Part shown: in pieces, positions 18,910 through 27,600 of the stretch | Position numbering within the stretch: the first letter of the stretch is position 1 | Layout of the letters: each line of letters begins with the position of its first letter | Notes under the pieces: model-generated | Database searches by the model: none | Told to the model about the DNA's origin: nothing | Seen by the model: only the letters and a program-made list of their open reading frames with translations | DNA from: Sphaerotilus natans | Lineage (GTDB): Bacteria; Pseudomonadota; Gammaproteobacteria; Burkholderiales; Burkholderiaceae_C | Length of the DNA: 64,000 nucleotides | Direction of reading: 5' to 3' | Assembly: GCF_900156335.1 (NCBI RefSeq) | Contig: NZ_FTMZ01000021.1 | Coordinates: 22,817-86,816, forward strand | Program-made: the position numbers and the translations under genes

Positions 18910-19307
18910 TCGTCGTGGACTCCAGCGTGTGGATCGATTTCTTCCGTGGCGCGGTGACGCCGCAGACCGAGCGGCTGGACTCGCTGCTGGGCACCGAGCT
19001 GATCGCCGTGGGTGACTTGATCCTGGCTGAAGTGCTGCAGGGATTCAGTACGGAGAAGGATTTCAATCAAGCCAGACGGCTGATGACCGCCCTGGAGGTG
19101 ATCACGCTTGGCGGGCCAGAGATGGCCCTGCAGGCTGCAAGGAACTACCGCGCCCTGCGAGCGCAAGGCGTGACCATCCGCAAGACCATCGACACGGTGA
19201 TCGCAACTCGCTGCATCGAGGACGATCTGCCCCTGCTTTACAGCGACAGGGATTTTGATCCGTTCGTCGAGCATCTCGGGTTGCGTTCAGCGATGGTGGA
19301 AAACTAG
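18906..19307 (+). CDS. vapC: VapC-type PIN-domain ribonuclease toxin
   Basis: Toxin of a type II pair, 133 residues, expected to cleave tRNA or rRNA when not bound by VapB. The acidic PIN residues are all present: Asp5 in IVVDSSVWID, Glu42 in LAEVLQG, Asp96 in KTIDTVIA and Asp114/Asp116 in YSDRDFDPF. The toxin therefore looks intact. It ends 9 bp before the convergent aminotransferase gene. The codon bias looks weaker at third positions than in the neighbours, in keeping with acquisition. Confidence 0.93.
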   Translation: MIVVDSSVWIDFFRGAVTPQTERLDSLLGTELIAVGDLILAEVLQGFSTEKDFNQARRLMTALEVITLGGPEMALQAARNYRALRAQGVTIRKTIDTVIATRCIEDDLPLLYSDRDFDPFVEHLGLRSAMVEN

Positions 19308-19316
19308 GCGGCCCAA

Positions 19317-20726
19317 TTACACCCAGCCCCGTGCCCGCACATCTTCCAGCGTCAGATCCAGGCATTTGCGGATCAGCCCGGCGAGCTCGTCGACCTGGGC
19401 GACGGTCATCACCAGCGGCGGGGCGATGATCATGCGGTCGCCGACCGCGCGCATGATCAGGCCGTTGCCGAAGCAGTGGCCGCGGCAGACCATGCCGACC
19501 TCCAGCGCCGGGTCGAAGGGCGTGCCGCGGCCGTCCGCACCGTCCTTGGCGCGCACGAGTTGCAGCGCCGCCATCAGGCCGCAGCTCTGCGTCTCGCCGA
19601 CCAGCGGGTGATCGCGCAGCGACTCGAAGACGGCGGCCAGGCGCGGGCCGGTTTCGTCGCGCACCCGCTCGACCAGGTGCTGCTCGCGCATCAGGCGGAT
19701 GTTGGCCAGCGCCACCGCGCAGGCCACCGGGTGGCCCGAGTAGGTGTAGCCGTGCTCGAACTCGCCGCCTTGCTCGATCAGCACCTTGGCGACGCGCTCG
19801 CCCACCATCACGCCGCCCAGCGGCACATAGCCCGAGGTCACGCCCTTGGCAAACGTCATCAGGTCGGGCTGGGTGCCCATCGTCTCGCAGCCGAACCAGT
19901 TGCCCGTGCGCCCGAAGCCGGTGATCACCTCGTCGCTGACCAGCAGAATGCCGTACCGGTCGCAGATGCGCTGGATCTCCGGCCAGTAGGTCGCGGGCGG
20001 CACGATCACGCCGCCGGCGCCCTGCACCGGCTCGCCGATGAAGGCGGCCACCTTGTCCGGGCCGACCTCCAGGATCTTCTGCTCCAGCCAGCCCGCCGCC
20101 TTCAGGCCGAACTCGTCGCGGCTCAGGCCGGCGCCGTGCTCCAGCCAGTGCGGCTGGTCGATGTGGGTGATGCCGGGAATCGGCAGGCCGCCCTGCGCGT
20201 GCATGTACTTCATGCCGCCCAGCGACGCGCCCGCCATCGTCGAGCCGTGGTAGCCGTTCCAGCGGCTGATGATGACCTGGCGCTCGGGCTGGCCCTTCAG
20301 GTCCCAGTAGCGGCGCACCATGCGCACCACGGTGTCGTTGCCCTCCGAGCCCGAGCCGGCGAAGAAGACGTGCCTGAACTGCGGCGGCGTCACCTCGGCG
20401 AGCAGCTCGGCCAGCTCGACGGCCGGCGGCGTCGTGGTCTGGAAGAAGCTGTTGTAGAAGGGCAGCTTCGTCATCTGCGCGGTGGCGGCGTCGATCAGCG
20501 CCTGCTGGCCGTAGCCGACGTTGACGCACCACAGGCCGCTCATCGCGTCGAAGAGCCTGTGGCCGTCGGAATCCCAGAGGTAGACGTTCTCGCCGCGCTC
20601 GATGATGCGCGAGCCCTTCTTCGCCAGGGCCTGGAAGTCGGTGAAGGGGTGCAGGAAATGGGCGGCGTCAGCGGCCTGCCAGTCGGCGGTGGTGCGGGCG
20701 GTGGTGCGGGTGGGGGTGGTGGTCAT
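19317..20726 (-). CDS. spuC: Class III aminotransferase, putrescine/polyamine type (SpuC-like)
   Basis: PLP-dependent transaminase of 469 residues that would move the amino group of putrescine or a related omega-amine to pyruvate. The cofactor-binding Lys is in LMTFAKGVTSGY. SDEVITGFGRTG holds the conserved Asp and GSGSEGNDT binds phosphate. The position between puuA and the vapBC-puuC segment suggests a second, transamination route for putrescine beside the gamma-glutamyl route. Omega-amino acid:pyruvate aminotransferases are close relatives, so the substrate is inferred. Confidence 0.85.
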   Translation of the reverse strand: MTTTPTRTTARTTADWQAADAAHFLHPFTDFQALAKKGSRIIERGENVYLWDSDGHRLFDAMSGLWCVNVGYGQQALIDAATAQMTKLPFYNSFFQTTTPPAVELAELLAEVTPPQFRHVFFAGSGSEGNDTVVRMVRRYWDLKGQPERQVIISRWNGYHGSTMAGASLGGMKYMHAQGGLPIPGITHIDQPHWLEHGAGLSRDEFGLKAAGWLEQKILEVGPDKVAAFIGEPVQGAGGVIVPPATYWPEIQRICDRYGILLVSDEVITGFGRTGNWFGCETMGTQPDLMTFAKGVTSGYVPLGGVMVGERVAKVLIEQGGEFEHGYTYSGHPVACAVALANIRLMREQHLVERVRDETGPRLAAVFESLRDHPLVGETQSCGLMAALQLVRAKDGADGRGTPFDPALEVGMVCRGHCFGNGLIMRAVGDRMIIAPPLVMTVAQVDELAGLIRKCLDLTLEDVRARGWV

Positions 20727-20756
20727 GGTCGATGTCCTGAATGTTTTGGGGTATCT

Positions 20757-20838
20757 CCGTCATCCCCGCGAAGGCGGGGAGCCACGCCGGGCGCGGTGTG
20801 GGGGCCTGCGTGGGTGCCCGCCTTCGCGGGCATGACGG
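20757..20838. repeat. REP-like inverted repeat pair between puuA and the aminotransferase gene
   Basis: Two GC-rich palindromic units face each other: CCGTCATCCCCGCG/AAGGCGGGG at 20757-20780 and the inverted form TGGGTGCCCGCC/TTCGCGGGCATGACGG at 20811-20838. Each can fold on itself and the pair can form a larger hairpin. Related units occur at 29191 and 41690-41935, so this is a dispersed extragenic repeat family. Confidence 0.8.
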
Positions 20839-20886
20839 TGAAGAACAGCGGTCGATGTTCGAGGGGATCGGTCGTTCCGCGGGCGT

Positions 20887-22254
20887 TCAGACATGCAGCA
20901 GCAGGTGCTCGCGCTCCCACGGCGAGATCACCTTCATGAACTCGGCGTATTCGGTCTCCTTCACCTCGGTGTAGACGGTGACGAAGGCCTCGCCCAGCAC
21001 GGCGGCCAGATCACGCTCGGCGCGCAGCTTCTCCAGCGCCTCGCCCAGGCTGCGCGGCAGCTGGTAGTCGCCGAGGTAGGCGTCGCCCTTGCATTCCGGC
21101 GTGGGCTCGACGCGGTTCTTCATGCCCAGGTAGCCGCAGGCCAGCGTCGCCGCCAGCGCCACATAGGGGTTGGCGTCGGCGCCGATGACGCGGTTCTCGA
21201 TGCGCCGCGCCGCCGGCGAGGCCACGGGCGAGCGGATGCCCACCGTGCGGTTGTCGGTGCCCCACTGGATGTTGATCGGCGCGGCGGTGAAGCGGGCAAG
21301 GCGGCGGTAGCTGTTGACGTAGGGCGCGAACAGCGCCATCGCCGCCGGGATGTACTTCTGCAGCCCGCCGATGTACCAGCGGAACATGTCGCTGGCGCTG
21401 CCGTCGGCGTTGCTGAAGATGTTGCGGCCCTGCGTGTCGGTGATGCTCTGGTGGATGTGCATCGCGCTGCCCGGCTCGCCGGCGATCGGCTTGGCCATGA
21501 AGGTGGCGAACATGTTGTGGCGCATCGCCGCCTCGCGCACCGTGCGCTTGAAGAAGAACACCTCGTCGGCCAGTCCCAGCGGGTGGTCGTGGAAGAAGTT
21601 GATCTCCATCTGCCCGGCGCCGATCTCGTGGATCAGCGTGTCGACGTTGAGCTCCATCTGCTCGCAGTAGGAGTAGACGTCCTCGAACAGCGGGTCGAAC
21701 TCGTTGACCGCGTCGATCGAGTAGGCCTGGCGGCTGGTCTCGGCGCGGCCCGAGCGGCCGATCGGGGGCTTGAGCGGCATGTCCGGGTCGGTGTTGCGCG
21801 CCACCAGATAGAACTCCAGCTCGGGCGCGACGATCGGGTTCCAGCCCTCGGCCTCGTACAGATCGCAGACCCGACGCAGCACCGAGCGCGGCGCGAAGGG
21901 CACGATGTTGCCCGCCTTGTCGTAGCAGTCGTGCACCACCTGCGCGGTCGGGTCGCTGGCCCACGGCACGATGCGCACGGTGCGCGGGTCCGGGCGCAGG
22001 TGCATGTCGTGGTCGGTCGGGCTGATGACGTCGTAGTAGGGGCCCTCGGCCGGGAATTCGCCGGTCACGCCCATGGCCACCACCGCCTCGGGCAGGCGCA
22101 TGCCGCGGTCTTCGGTGAACTTCTTGCGCGGCAGGATCTTGCCGCGCGCCACGCCGGTCAGGTCGGGCACCAGGCACTCGATCTCGGTGACGCGGTGCTG
22201 GTCGAGCCACTGCTCGAGGTCGTTGAAGTTGAAGTGTTTCCTGTCGCTGTTCAT
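20887..22254 (-). CDS. puuA: Gamma-glutamylputrescine synthetase (glutamine synthetase family)
   Basis: ATP-dependent ligase joining glutamate to putrescine, 455 residues, the length of PuuA. Glutamine-synthetase landmarks are present: LVPDLTGVARGK near the N-terminus, the metal and substrate block EIGAGQMEINFFHDHPL, AMHIHQS, and RRIENRVIGADANPYVALAA. The family adenylylation-loop motif of GlnA is not seen. The position between puuD and spuC supports the polyamine assignment. Other GS-like ligases for amines remain possible. Confidence 0.9.
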   Translation of the reverse strand: MNSDRKHFNFNDLEQWLDQHRVTEIECLVPDLTGVARGKILPRKKFTEDRGMRLPEAVVAMGVTGEFPAEGPYYDVISPTDHDMHLRPDPRTVRIVPWASDPTAQVVHDCYDKAGNIVPFAPRSVLRRVCDLYEAEGWNPIVAPELEFYLVARNTDPDMPLKPPIGRSGRAETSRQAYSIDAVNEFDPLFEDVYSYCEQMELNVDTLIHEIGAGQMEINFFHDHPLGLADEVFFFKRTVREAAMRHNMFATFMAKPIAGEPGSAMHIHQSITDTQGRNIFSNADGSASDMFRWYIGGLQKYIPAAMALFAPYVNSYRRLARFTAAPINIQWGTDNRTVGIRSPVASPAARRIENRVIGADANPYVALAATLACGYLGMKNRVEPTPECKGDAYLGDYQLPRSLGEALEKLRAERDLAAVLGEAFVTVYTEVKETEYAEFMKVISPWEREHLLLHV

Positions 22255-22353
22255 GGGGAGTCTCGGTCACATGCGGGCGAGCTGAGCCGGCACGAGGCTC
22301 CAGCGCTGGAACTCATGCGGTCTTCATGCTCGTTCGGGGCAGGGCGCGCGGAC

Positions 22354-23154
22354 TCAGCGACTGGGTGGGCGGTGCAGGTCCCGGTAGTCCTGACAGGCCA
22401 GACCGAAGGCGCGCAGCAGCGCCATCGACACCGGGTTGGAGGCGGCCTGCCATTCGGGATGCCACTGCACCGCGAGCTGGAAGACCGGACCCTGCGGGTG
22501 GCCACCGATCGAGAAGGCCTCGACCAGGCCGTCGGGCGCGCGGGCCTCGACGTTCAGGCCCTCGGCCAGACGGCTCACGCCCTGGCCATGCACGCTGTTG
22601 ACGACGATGTCTGCCGGTCGGCCCAGGGAGGCCAGCGCACGCGCCATCAGGCCCTCGGGCACCAGATGGACCGGATGGGCCGGGCCGTACTGCACCTCGA
22701 CCGGATCGTCGCTGCGCGAGCGGTGGTCGGCCAGGCCGTCGACCTCCTGCACCGCCTGGTGCAGCGTGCCGCCCAGCGCGACATTGACCTCCTGGAAGCC
22801 GCGGCAGATGGCCAGCAGCGGCATGCCGCGTGCGACCAGCTTCGGGATCAGCGGCAGGGTCCAGTCGTCGCGCGCCGGATCGAGCGGCAGGGTGGTGTCA
22901 TGCACTGGCTGGCCGAAATGGCTCGGGTGCACGTTCGAGGGCGAGCCGGTCAGCAGCACGCCGTCGGCCAGGTCGAGCAGGGCGTCGAGCTCCTCGCGCG
23001 AGGCGGAGGGCACCACCAGCGGCAGCGCGCCGGCCAGGCGCACCGCATCGACATATTTCTGGCCTGCGACATGGAAGGGATGCTGTCCGAGCATCCGGTT
23101 GCAGGCCGGGACCAGCACCACGGGGGGCCGGCGGGACGGGATCGAGCTGTTCAT
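22354..23154 (-). CDS. puuD: Gamma-glutamyl-gamma-aminobutyrate hydrolase (class I amidotransferase fold)
   Basis: Releases GABA from gamma-Glu-GABA, the last step of the Puu pathway; 266 residues. The nucleophile is Cys in LLAICRGFQEVNVALGG, and the C-terminal His and Glu are in QWHPEW. An early GSPSNVHPSHF block is typical for peptidase C26 PuuD proteins. It lies 99 bp upstream of puuA on the same strand. The 166 bp between it and puuB hold no gene or clear signal. Confidence 0.92.
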   Translation of the reverse strand: MNSSIPSRRPPVVLVPACNRMLGQHPFHVAGQKYVDAVRLAGALPLVVPSASREELDALLDLADGVLLTGSPSNVHPSHFGQPVHDTTLPLDPARDDWTLPLIPKLVARGMPLLAICRGFQEVNVALGGTLHQAVQEVDGLADHRSRSDDPVEVQYGPAHPVHLVPEGLMARALASLGRPADIVVNSVHGQGVSRLAEGLNVEARAPDGLVEAFSIGGHPQGPVFQLAVQWHPEWQAASNPVSMALLRAFGLACQDYRDLHRPPSR

Positions 23155-23320
23155 TGGGCTTGCCGCGACCAGGTTATTGGCCTGGAGGCGCTGGGCTTAC
23201 TGACCTCACTGCGGGTCGGACAAGGGGCACCGAGGTGTTGCACGGAGTGTGCCAGCACCAATCGGGTGCGTCCACCGGGTTCCCCCGATGGCACGGTCCG
23301 GGCTGCGGTCTTCCCCAGCT

Positions 23321-24652
23321 TCATCCCGTGACGTCGCGCAGCCGGTGCCACAGCATGCCCAGCACCAGCGTCGGGGTGCGCAGGCGCTCGCCGCCGGGAA
23401 AGGGGCGGTGCCGCAGCCGCGCGAACAGGTCGAAGCGGCTGGCGTCCTCGCAGATGGCCTCGGCCACCAGCTTGCCGGCCAGGCCCGTCAGCGCCAGGCC
23501 GTGGCCGGAGAAGCCCTGCAGCAGATAGATCGGTGCACCGGCCGCCCCATCCGGGGGCAGGCGGCTGAAATCGGGTGCACGGTTCATCGTGATGTCGACG
23601 AAGCCGCCCCAGACATGGGTCAGCGGCCGCCAGGCCAGACGCGGGAAGACCCGGGCGAGGCGGGCCTGCAGGCTGCCGGCCAGGTTCGGCGGGGTCAGGG
23701 TGCTGTAGCTGACCTTGCCGCCGAAGAGCAGGCGCTGGTCGGCGGTCGGGCGGAAATAGTCGAGCACGAAGTTGCTGTCGCACACCGCCGCGCGGGTGGG
23801 CAGCAGGCCATCCATCTCGCTGGGGTCGAGCGGCTCGGTCACGCCGACATAGGTGCCCACCGGCATGATGCGCGCGCCGGTGCCCGGTGGCAGCGCGCCG
23901 GCGTCGGCCACGGCCGGCAGGTGCACATTGCCGGCCAGCAGCACCTGGTCGGCGACGACCTGGCCCTGCGCAGTGCGCAGCAGCGTGACGCTGCGGTGGC
24001 GCTCGATGCGCTGCACCGGGCTGTGCTCATGCAGCCGCGCGCCCTCGCGCCAGGCGGCGTCGGCCAGGCCGAGCGCGTACTTGAGCGGATGCAGATGGCC
24101 GCCGCGGCGGTCGTAGCAGCCGCCGTGATAGCGCGGGCTGCGGATGTGCAGGCCCAGCGCCGCGCGGTCCAGCCACTGGGTCGGATGCTCGTAGACGCTG
24201 GCCATGCGCTCGGCCTCGCGGCGCAGCGCGGCGGCCTTGCGCGCGCTGGTGGCCACCGTCAGCGCGCCCGACTGCCAGTCGCAGGCGATGCGGTAGCGGT
24301 CGCGCCGGGCATGGATCAGCGTCAGCGCCTCCAGCGTCATCGCCCACAGGCGACGCGCATCGGCCAGACCGAGCTGGGCCTCGATCTCGTCCATGCCGCA
24401 GGCCAGGCCGCCCAGCGCCTGACCGCCGTTGCGCCCCGAGGCCGCCCAGCCGAGCTGCTGCGCCTCCAGCAGCACCACCTGCCGGCCACGCTGCGCCAGC
24501 TCCAGCGCGGCCGACAGCCCGGCCAGCCCGCCGCCGACGATCGCCACCTCCGCGCGCACCTCGCCCTGCAGCGCAGGATGGTCCTGACGGCGTGATGCCG
24601 TCTCGGCGTACCAGGAATGGCGGGCCAGCGATCGGTCGGTCTGCAGCAGCAT
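23321..24652 (-). CDS. puuB: Gamma-glutamylputrescine oxidase, FAD-dependent
   Basis: DAO-family flavoprotein oxidising gamma-glutamylputrescine to the aldehyde, with H2O2 as a by-product; 443 residues. The dinucleotide-binding motif is VAIVGGGLAGLSAALEL, and the second FAD contact GRNGGQALGG follows. The C-terminal GFSGHGLALTGLAGKLVAEAI closes the FAD site. The ATG at 24652 is chosen because protein similarity starts there and a GGGAGA site lies upstream; the longer upstream reading is low-complexity shadow. First of the puuB-puuD-puuA genes. Confidence 0.9.
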   Translation of the reverse strand: MLLQTDRSLARHSWYAETASRRQDHPALQGEVRAEVAIVGGGLAGLSAALELAQRGRQVVLLEAQQLGWAASGRNGGQALGGLACGMDEIEAQLGLADARRLWAMTLEALTLIHARRDRYRIACDWQSGALTVATSARKAAALRREAERMASVYEHPTQWLDRAALGLHIRSPRYHGGCYDRRGGHLHPLKYALGLADAAWREGARLHEHSPVQRIERHRSVTLLRTAQGQVVADQVLLAGNVHLPAVADAGALPPGTGARIMPVGTYVGVTEPLDPSEMDGLLPTRAAVCDSNFVLDYFRPTADQRLLFGGKVSYSTLTPPNLAGSLQARLARVFPRLAWRPLTHVWGGFVDITMNRAPDFSRLPPDGAAGAPIYLLQGFSGHGLALTGLAGKLVAEAICEDASRFDLFARLRHRPFPGGERLRTPTLVLGMLWHRLRDVTG

Positions 24653-24760
24653 GCGCGCGTCGTCTCTCCCTGTCCGGCGGTTGCCGGGTTCGCGCTGATT
24701 GTGCGGCAGGCGCTGCGGCGCGTGAAGCCTGTCACGGCATGGAACCGATCCCGTCCTGCC

Positions 24761-24784
24761 ATGCGTCCAGGTATGCGTCCAGGT
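24761..24784. repeat. Perfect 12-bp tandem duplication in the puuB/kinase intergenic region
   Basis: ATGCGTCCAGGT occurs twice in direct succession at 24761-24772 and 24773-24784, within the 200 bp between divergent puuB and the kinase gene. It might be a regulator site or a slippage product. No other structure was seen in this intergenic stretch. Confidence 0.7.
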
Positions 24785-24852
24785 GCGCAGTGGAACAATC
24801 GCGGCTCCGATCCCTGGATTCCTTGACCGATTCGATCGCACGGAGCTTGTCC

Positions 24853-25545
24853 ATGTCCTCTCTCTGCCTGCCCTCTGGGTCGTCCTCTGGCGTGCCGTCG
24901 CCTGTCCTGCCCGCCGGAGCCCTCGAGCGGCTCGAGGCGCTGCTGTCCTGCCCGAGCGGCACCGGCGGGCGGCGTGTACTCGGCCTGGTCGGGGCGCCGG
25001 GCGCGGGCAAGTCGACGCTGGCCGAGGCGCTGCTGCAGCACTGCGAGCGCCTGCAGCCCGGCCTGGCCTGCCTGGTGCCGATGGACGGTTTCCATCTCGC
25101 ACAGGCCGAGCTCGAGCGCCTGGGCCGCGCCGCGCGCAAGGGCGCGCCCGACACCTTCGACAGCGCCGGCTTCGTGGCGCTGCTGCGCCGGCTGCGTTCG
25201 CCCGTCGCGGGCGAGACGGTCTACGCGCCGGTCTTCCGCCGCGAGATCGAGGAGCCGGTGGCCGGCGCGATCGGCGTGCCCGACACCGTGCGGCTGGTCA
25301 TCACCGAGGGCAACTATCTGCTGCTGGACGAGCACGGCTGGGCGCCGGTGCGCGGGCTGCTGGACGCGTCCTGGTATGTCGGCGTCGACGACGCGCTGCG
25401 CCGGCGCCGGCTGGTCGAGCGCCACATCCGCTTCGGCCGCACCCCCGCCGAGGCCGAGGCCTGGGCCGAGTCGACCGACGAGCCCAATGCCCGGCGCATC
25501 GCCGCCACCCGCGAGCGCGCCGACTGGACCGTCATGATCGGCTGA
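24853..25545 (+). CDS. P-loop nucleoside/sugar kinase-like protein
   Basis: A 230-residue P-loop NTPase of the uridine/pantothenate kinase-like group. Walker A is GAPGAGKST at residues 47-55. PMDGFHLAQAELE carries the acidic Walker B-like residues and the typical DGFH motif. ITEGNYLLLDE and the lid-like RRLVERHIRFGR follow. The ATG at 24853 has an ACGGAG site 8 bp upstream. The substrate is unknown; related proteins are annotated as fructose-linked or nucleoside kinases. It stands alone, divergent from puuB. Confidence 0.8.
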   Translation: MSSLCLPSGSSSGVPSPVLPAGALERLEALLSCPSGTGGRRVLGLVGAPGAGKSTLAEALLQHCERLQPGLACLVPMDGFHLAQAELERLGRAARKGAPDTFDSAGFVALLRRLRSPVAGETVYAPVFRREIEEPVAGAIGVPDTVRLVITEGNYLLLDEHGWAPVRGLLDASWYVGVDDALRRRRLVERHIRFGRTPAEAEAWAESTDEPNARRIAATRERADWTVMIG

Positions 25546-25560
25546 GTTCCGTCAAATCCA

Positions 25561-25582
25561 TTGTCAAACGGTTGTCACGGGA
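25561..25582. promoter_or_regulatory. Direct 11-bp repeats upstream of the orphan response regulator
   Basis: TTGTCAAACGG (25561-25571) and TTGTCACGGGA (25572-25582) put TTGTCA at an 11-bp spacing, and a further GTCA lies at 25551. OmpR/PhoB-type regulators bind such direct repeats, and the spacing recalls the Pho box. It lies 55 bp before the regulator start and may be its own operator. Confidence 0.45.
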
Positions 25583-25637
25583 GGGCGACAGCATCGCGGG
25601 TCAGATCACGTTTCACATTTGCCGGAGTCCGCCTGCC

Positions 25638-26342
25638 ATGTCCGATGTCGCCCGATCCGCTGCCGGAGCCGTCCGCCGTACGGTGCTGACCGTCGTGGCC
25701 GACCCGGTGATCCGCGAGCTGCTGGCGCTGCATCTGCGCGAGGCCGGCTTCTTTGCGGTCACCGCCGCCACCTCGGCCGAGGCCTGTCGCCTGGCCGGCG
25801 AGGTGCTGCCCGATGTGCTGCTGATCGATCCCGATGCGCCCGACTGCGCCGATCTGGCCTTCTGCGCCCGCCTGTCGGAGACGGTGCGCATCGTGGTGCT
25901 GTCGGGCTCGCCGGCCTGCTGCAGCCGGGTGCCCCGGGTCGCGCTGTGCCTGCACAAGCCCTATGCGCCCCGGGATCTGGTCGAGCGGCTGCAGGGCCTG
26001 CCGGACCGCGTCGATGCGCCCGACCTGAACCGGCAGGGCGGCATCGACATCGATCTGGACCGCCACCTGATCACCGTGCGGCGCCAGGGCCGGCGGGTCG
26101 AGCTCGACCTGTCGCCGGTGGAGCTGCGGCTGCTGCGCTGTCTGGTCGAGCAGCCCGGCCGGGTGCTGACCCGCGAGATGCTGCGCAACCAGGTCTGGGG
26201 CGAGGGCGCGGCGGTCGACCTGCGCACCGTCGACCAGAACATCCGCCGGCTGCGCCGCGAGCTGGGTGCGGCCGATGCGGGCGAGCTGATCCGCACGGTG
26301 CGCGGCATCGGCTACCGCTTCAGCGAGGGCGCCGCGGCCTGA
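25638..26342 (+). CDS. Orphan OmpR/PhoB-family response regulator
   Basis: A 234-residue DNA-binding regulator. The receiver domain (about 14-125) keeps phospho-acceptor Asp64 (LLIDPDAPD), Ser89 and Lys107 (CLHKPYAP). Only one acidic residue, Asp22 (VVADPVI), stands where canonical receivers have a pair, so metal binding may be weakened. The C-terminal winged helix (about 135-230) is intact, with LSPVELRLLRCLVEQPGRVLTR and RTVRGIGYRF. No histidine kinase is adjacent. A diguanylate cyclase gene follows after 90 bp, suggesting but not proving a functional link. Confidence 0.88.
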   Translation: MSDVARSAAGAVRRTVLTVVADPVIRELLALHLREAGFFAVTAATSAEACRLAGEVLPDVLLIDPDAPDCADLAFCARLSETVRIVVLSGSPACCSRVPRVALCLHKPYAPRDLVERLQGLPDRVDAPDLNRQGGIDIDLDRHLITVRRQGRRVELDLSPVELRLLRCLVEQPGRVLTREMLRNQVWGEGAAVDLRTVDQNIRRLRRELGAADAGELIRTVRGIGYRFSEGAAA

Positions 26343-26432
26343 AGCCGCCCCCAGGTATCCCTGTCGTCCACAAACCCTGCTTGCATCCGCAGCGAGGAGT
26401 GCGAAAATGAAATAAACGCACTCCATTGCCGC

Positions 26433-27569
26433 ATGTCATTGCAGATATCCGAAACGGTCCAGCCCGGCGTGCCGACCGGTCGGGTTCACTGGCTGGTGGC
26501 GATGAACCGTCGCAACCGGTCGATGGCCTTCGTGCTGCTGTGGCCGGCGATGGCGGCGCAGATGCGCGGTCTCGAGGCGGTCGGACCGCTGGCTTGGACG
26601 CTGCTGACGCTGCACCTGCTGCTGCTGCCGCAGCTGATGTACTGGCGTGCCTGCCGGTCGGCCCAGCCCCGGGAGACCGAGGTCGGCCACATGCTGCTGG
26701 ATGCGCTGTGCTTCGGCCTGTGGTCGGGCTGGCTGGGGCATCCGCTGTGGATCACCGCCGCCACCTCGGTCTGCATCACCGCCAACCTGATGGCCTTTCG
26801 CGGGCCGCGCGGCGCGCTGCAGGCGCTCGGGCTCTATCTGGCGGGCGCGGTGCTGATGACCTTCGGCCTGGGCATCACGCCGGTGCTCGAGACCGACCGG
26901 ATCGCCGCGCTGCTGAGCCTGCTGACGCTCGAGGTCTATCTGCTCGGCTTTGCCTATGGCGCCTATCAGCGCTCGATGCTGCTGCACCGCACCCGCGGCG
27001 AGCTGCAGCAGCGGCTCGACCAGATCGCGGCGCTGCAGGAGCGGCTGACCGAGCAGGCGCGGCGTGATCCGCTCACCGGCCTGCACAACCGGCATTTCCT
27101 GACCGAGCGGGTGCACGAGCTGACGCACAACGGCAGCGGGGCCGGCATGTCGATCGGCGTGATGCTGGTCGACATCGACCATTTCAAGCAGGTCAACGAC
27201 CGGCATGGCCATCAGGCCGGCGACCGGGTGCTGCAGGCGGTGGCGCGGCTGCTGGTGCTGGCGCACGAGGAGGGCGCCGAGGTGGTCTGCCGCTACGGCG
27301 GCGAGGAGTTCCTGCTGCTGCTGCCCGACCGGGGCGCCGCACGCATGCGGGCGCTGGCCGAGCGGCTGCGCGGCGGGGTGGAGGCGCTGCGCATCGAGAC
27401 CGGCCGCGACGCGTCCGATTCGTCCGACGCGCAGATCGCGGTCACGCTGTCGATCGGCTGGGCCTGCGGGCACGGGGAGCCGATCGAGCGGCTGATCGAT
27501 CGCGCCGACCGGGCGCTCTACCGCGCCAAGCAGGCCGGGCGCAACCGGGTCGAGTCCGCCCTGGGCTGA
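26433..27569 (+). CDS. MASE2-GGDEF diguanylate cyclase
   Basis: Membrane protein of 378 residues that would make cyclic di-GMP. The N-terminal part (about 25-180) is a MASE2-like sensor with about five membrane segments; the block WRACRSAQPRETEVGHMLLD resembles the AdrA/YaiC cytoplasmic loop. A short coiled linker leads to the GGDEF domain, which opens with RRDPLTGLHNRHFL and has the active site GGEEF at 289-293. The RxxD inhibitory site is absent, so product inhibition may be lacking. It follows the orphan response regulator by 90 bp and precedes tadA. Confidence 0.9.
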   Translation: MSLQISETVQPGVPTGRVHWLVAMNRRNRSMAFVLLWPAMAAQMRGLEAVGPLAWTLLTLHLLLLPQLMYWRACRSAQPRETEVGHMLLDALCFGLWSGWLGHPLWITAATSVCITANLMAFRGPRGALQALGLYLAGAVLMTFGLGITPVLETDRIAALLSLLTLEVYLLGFAYGAYQRSMLLHRTRGELQQRLDQIAALQERLTEQARRDPLTGLHNRHFLTERVHELTHNGSGAGMSIGVMLVDIDHFKQVNDRHGHQAGDRVLQAVARLLVLAHEEGAEVVCRYGGEEFLLLLPDRGAARMRALAERLRGGVEALRIETGRDASDSSDAQIAVTLSIGWACGHGEPIERLIDRADRALYRAKQAGRNRVESALG

Positions 27570-27600
27570 GGCCTTCACGCCGCTTCCTTATGATCGGCGC

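Noticed and set aside
20887..22254. Housekeeping glutamine synthetase (glnA) as the identity of the GS-family gene
   Set aside because: Neighbouring puuB, puuD, puuC and pot genes and the absence of the GlnA adenylylation motif favour gamma-glutamylputrescine synthetase.
20893..23331. Plus-strand open frame of over 800 codons across puuA and puuD
   Set aside because: It covers two recognisable genes and their intergenic space on the other strand, with shadow-type composition and no domain.
25638..26342. Calling the orphan regulator PhoB because of the Pho-box-like repeats
   Set aside because: No phoR or phosphate genes are near, the receiver lacks the usual acidic pair, and any OmpR-type regulator could use such repeats.
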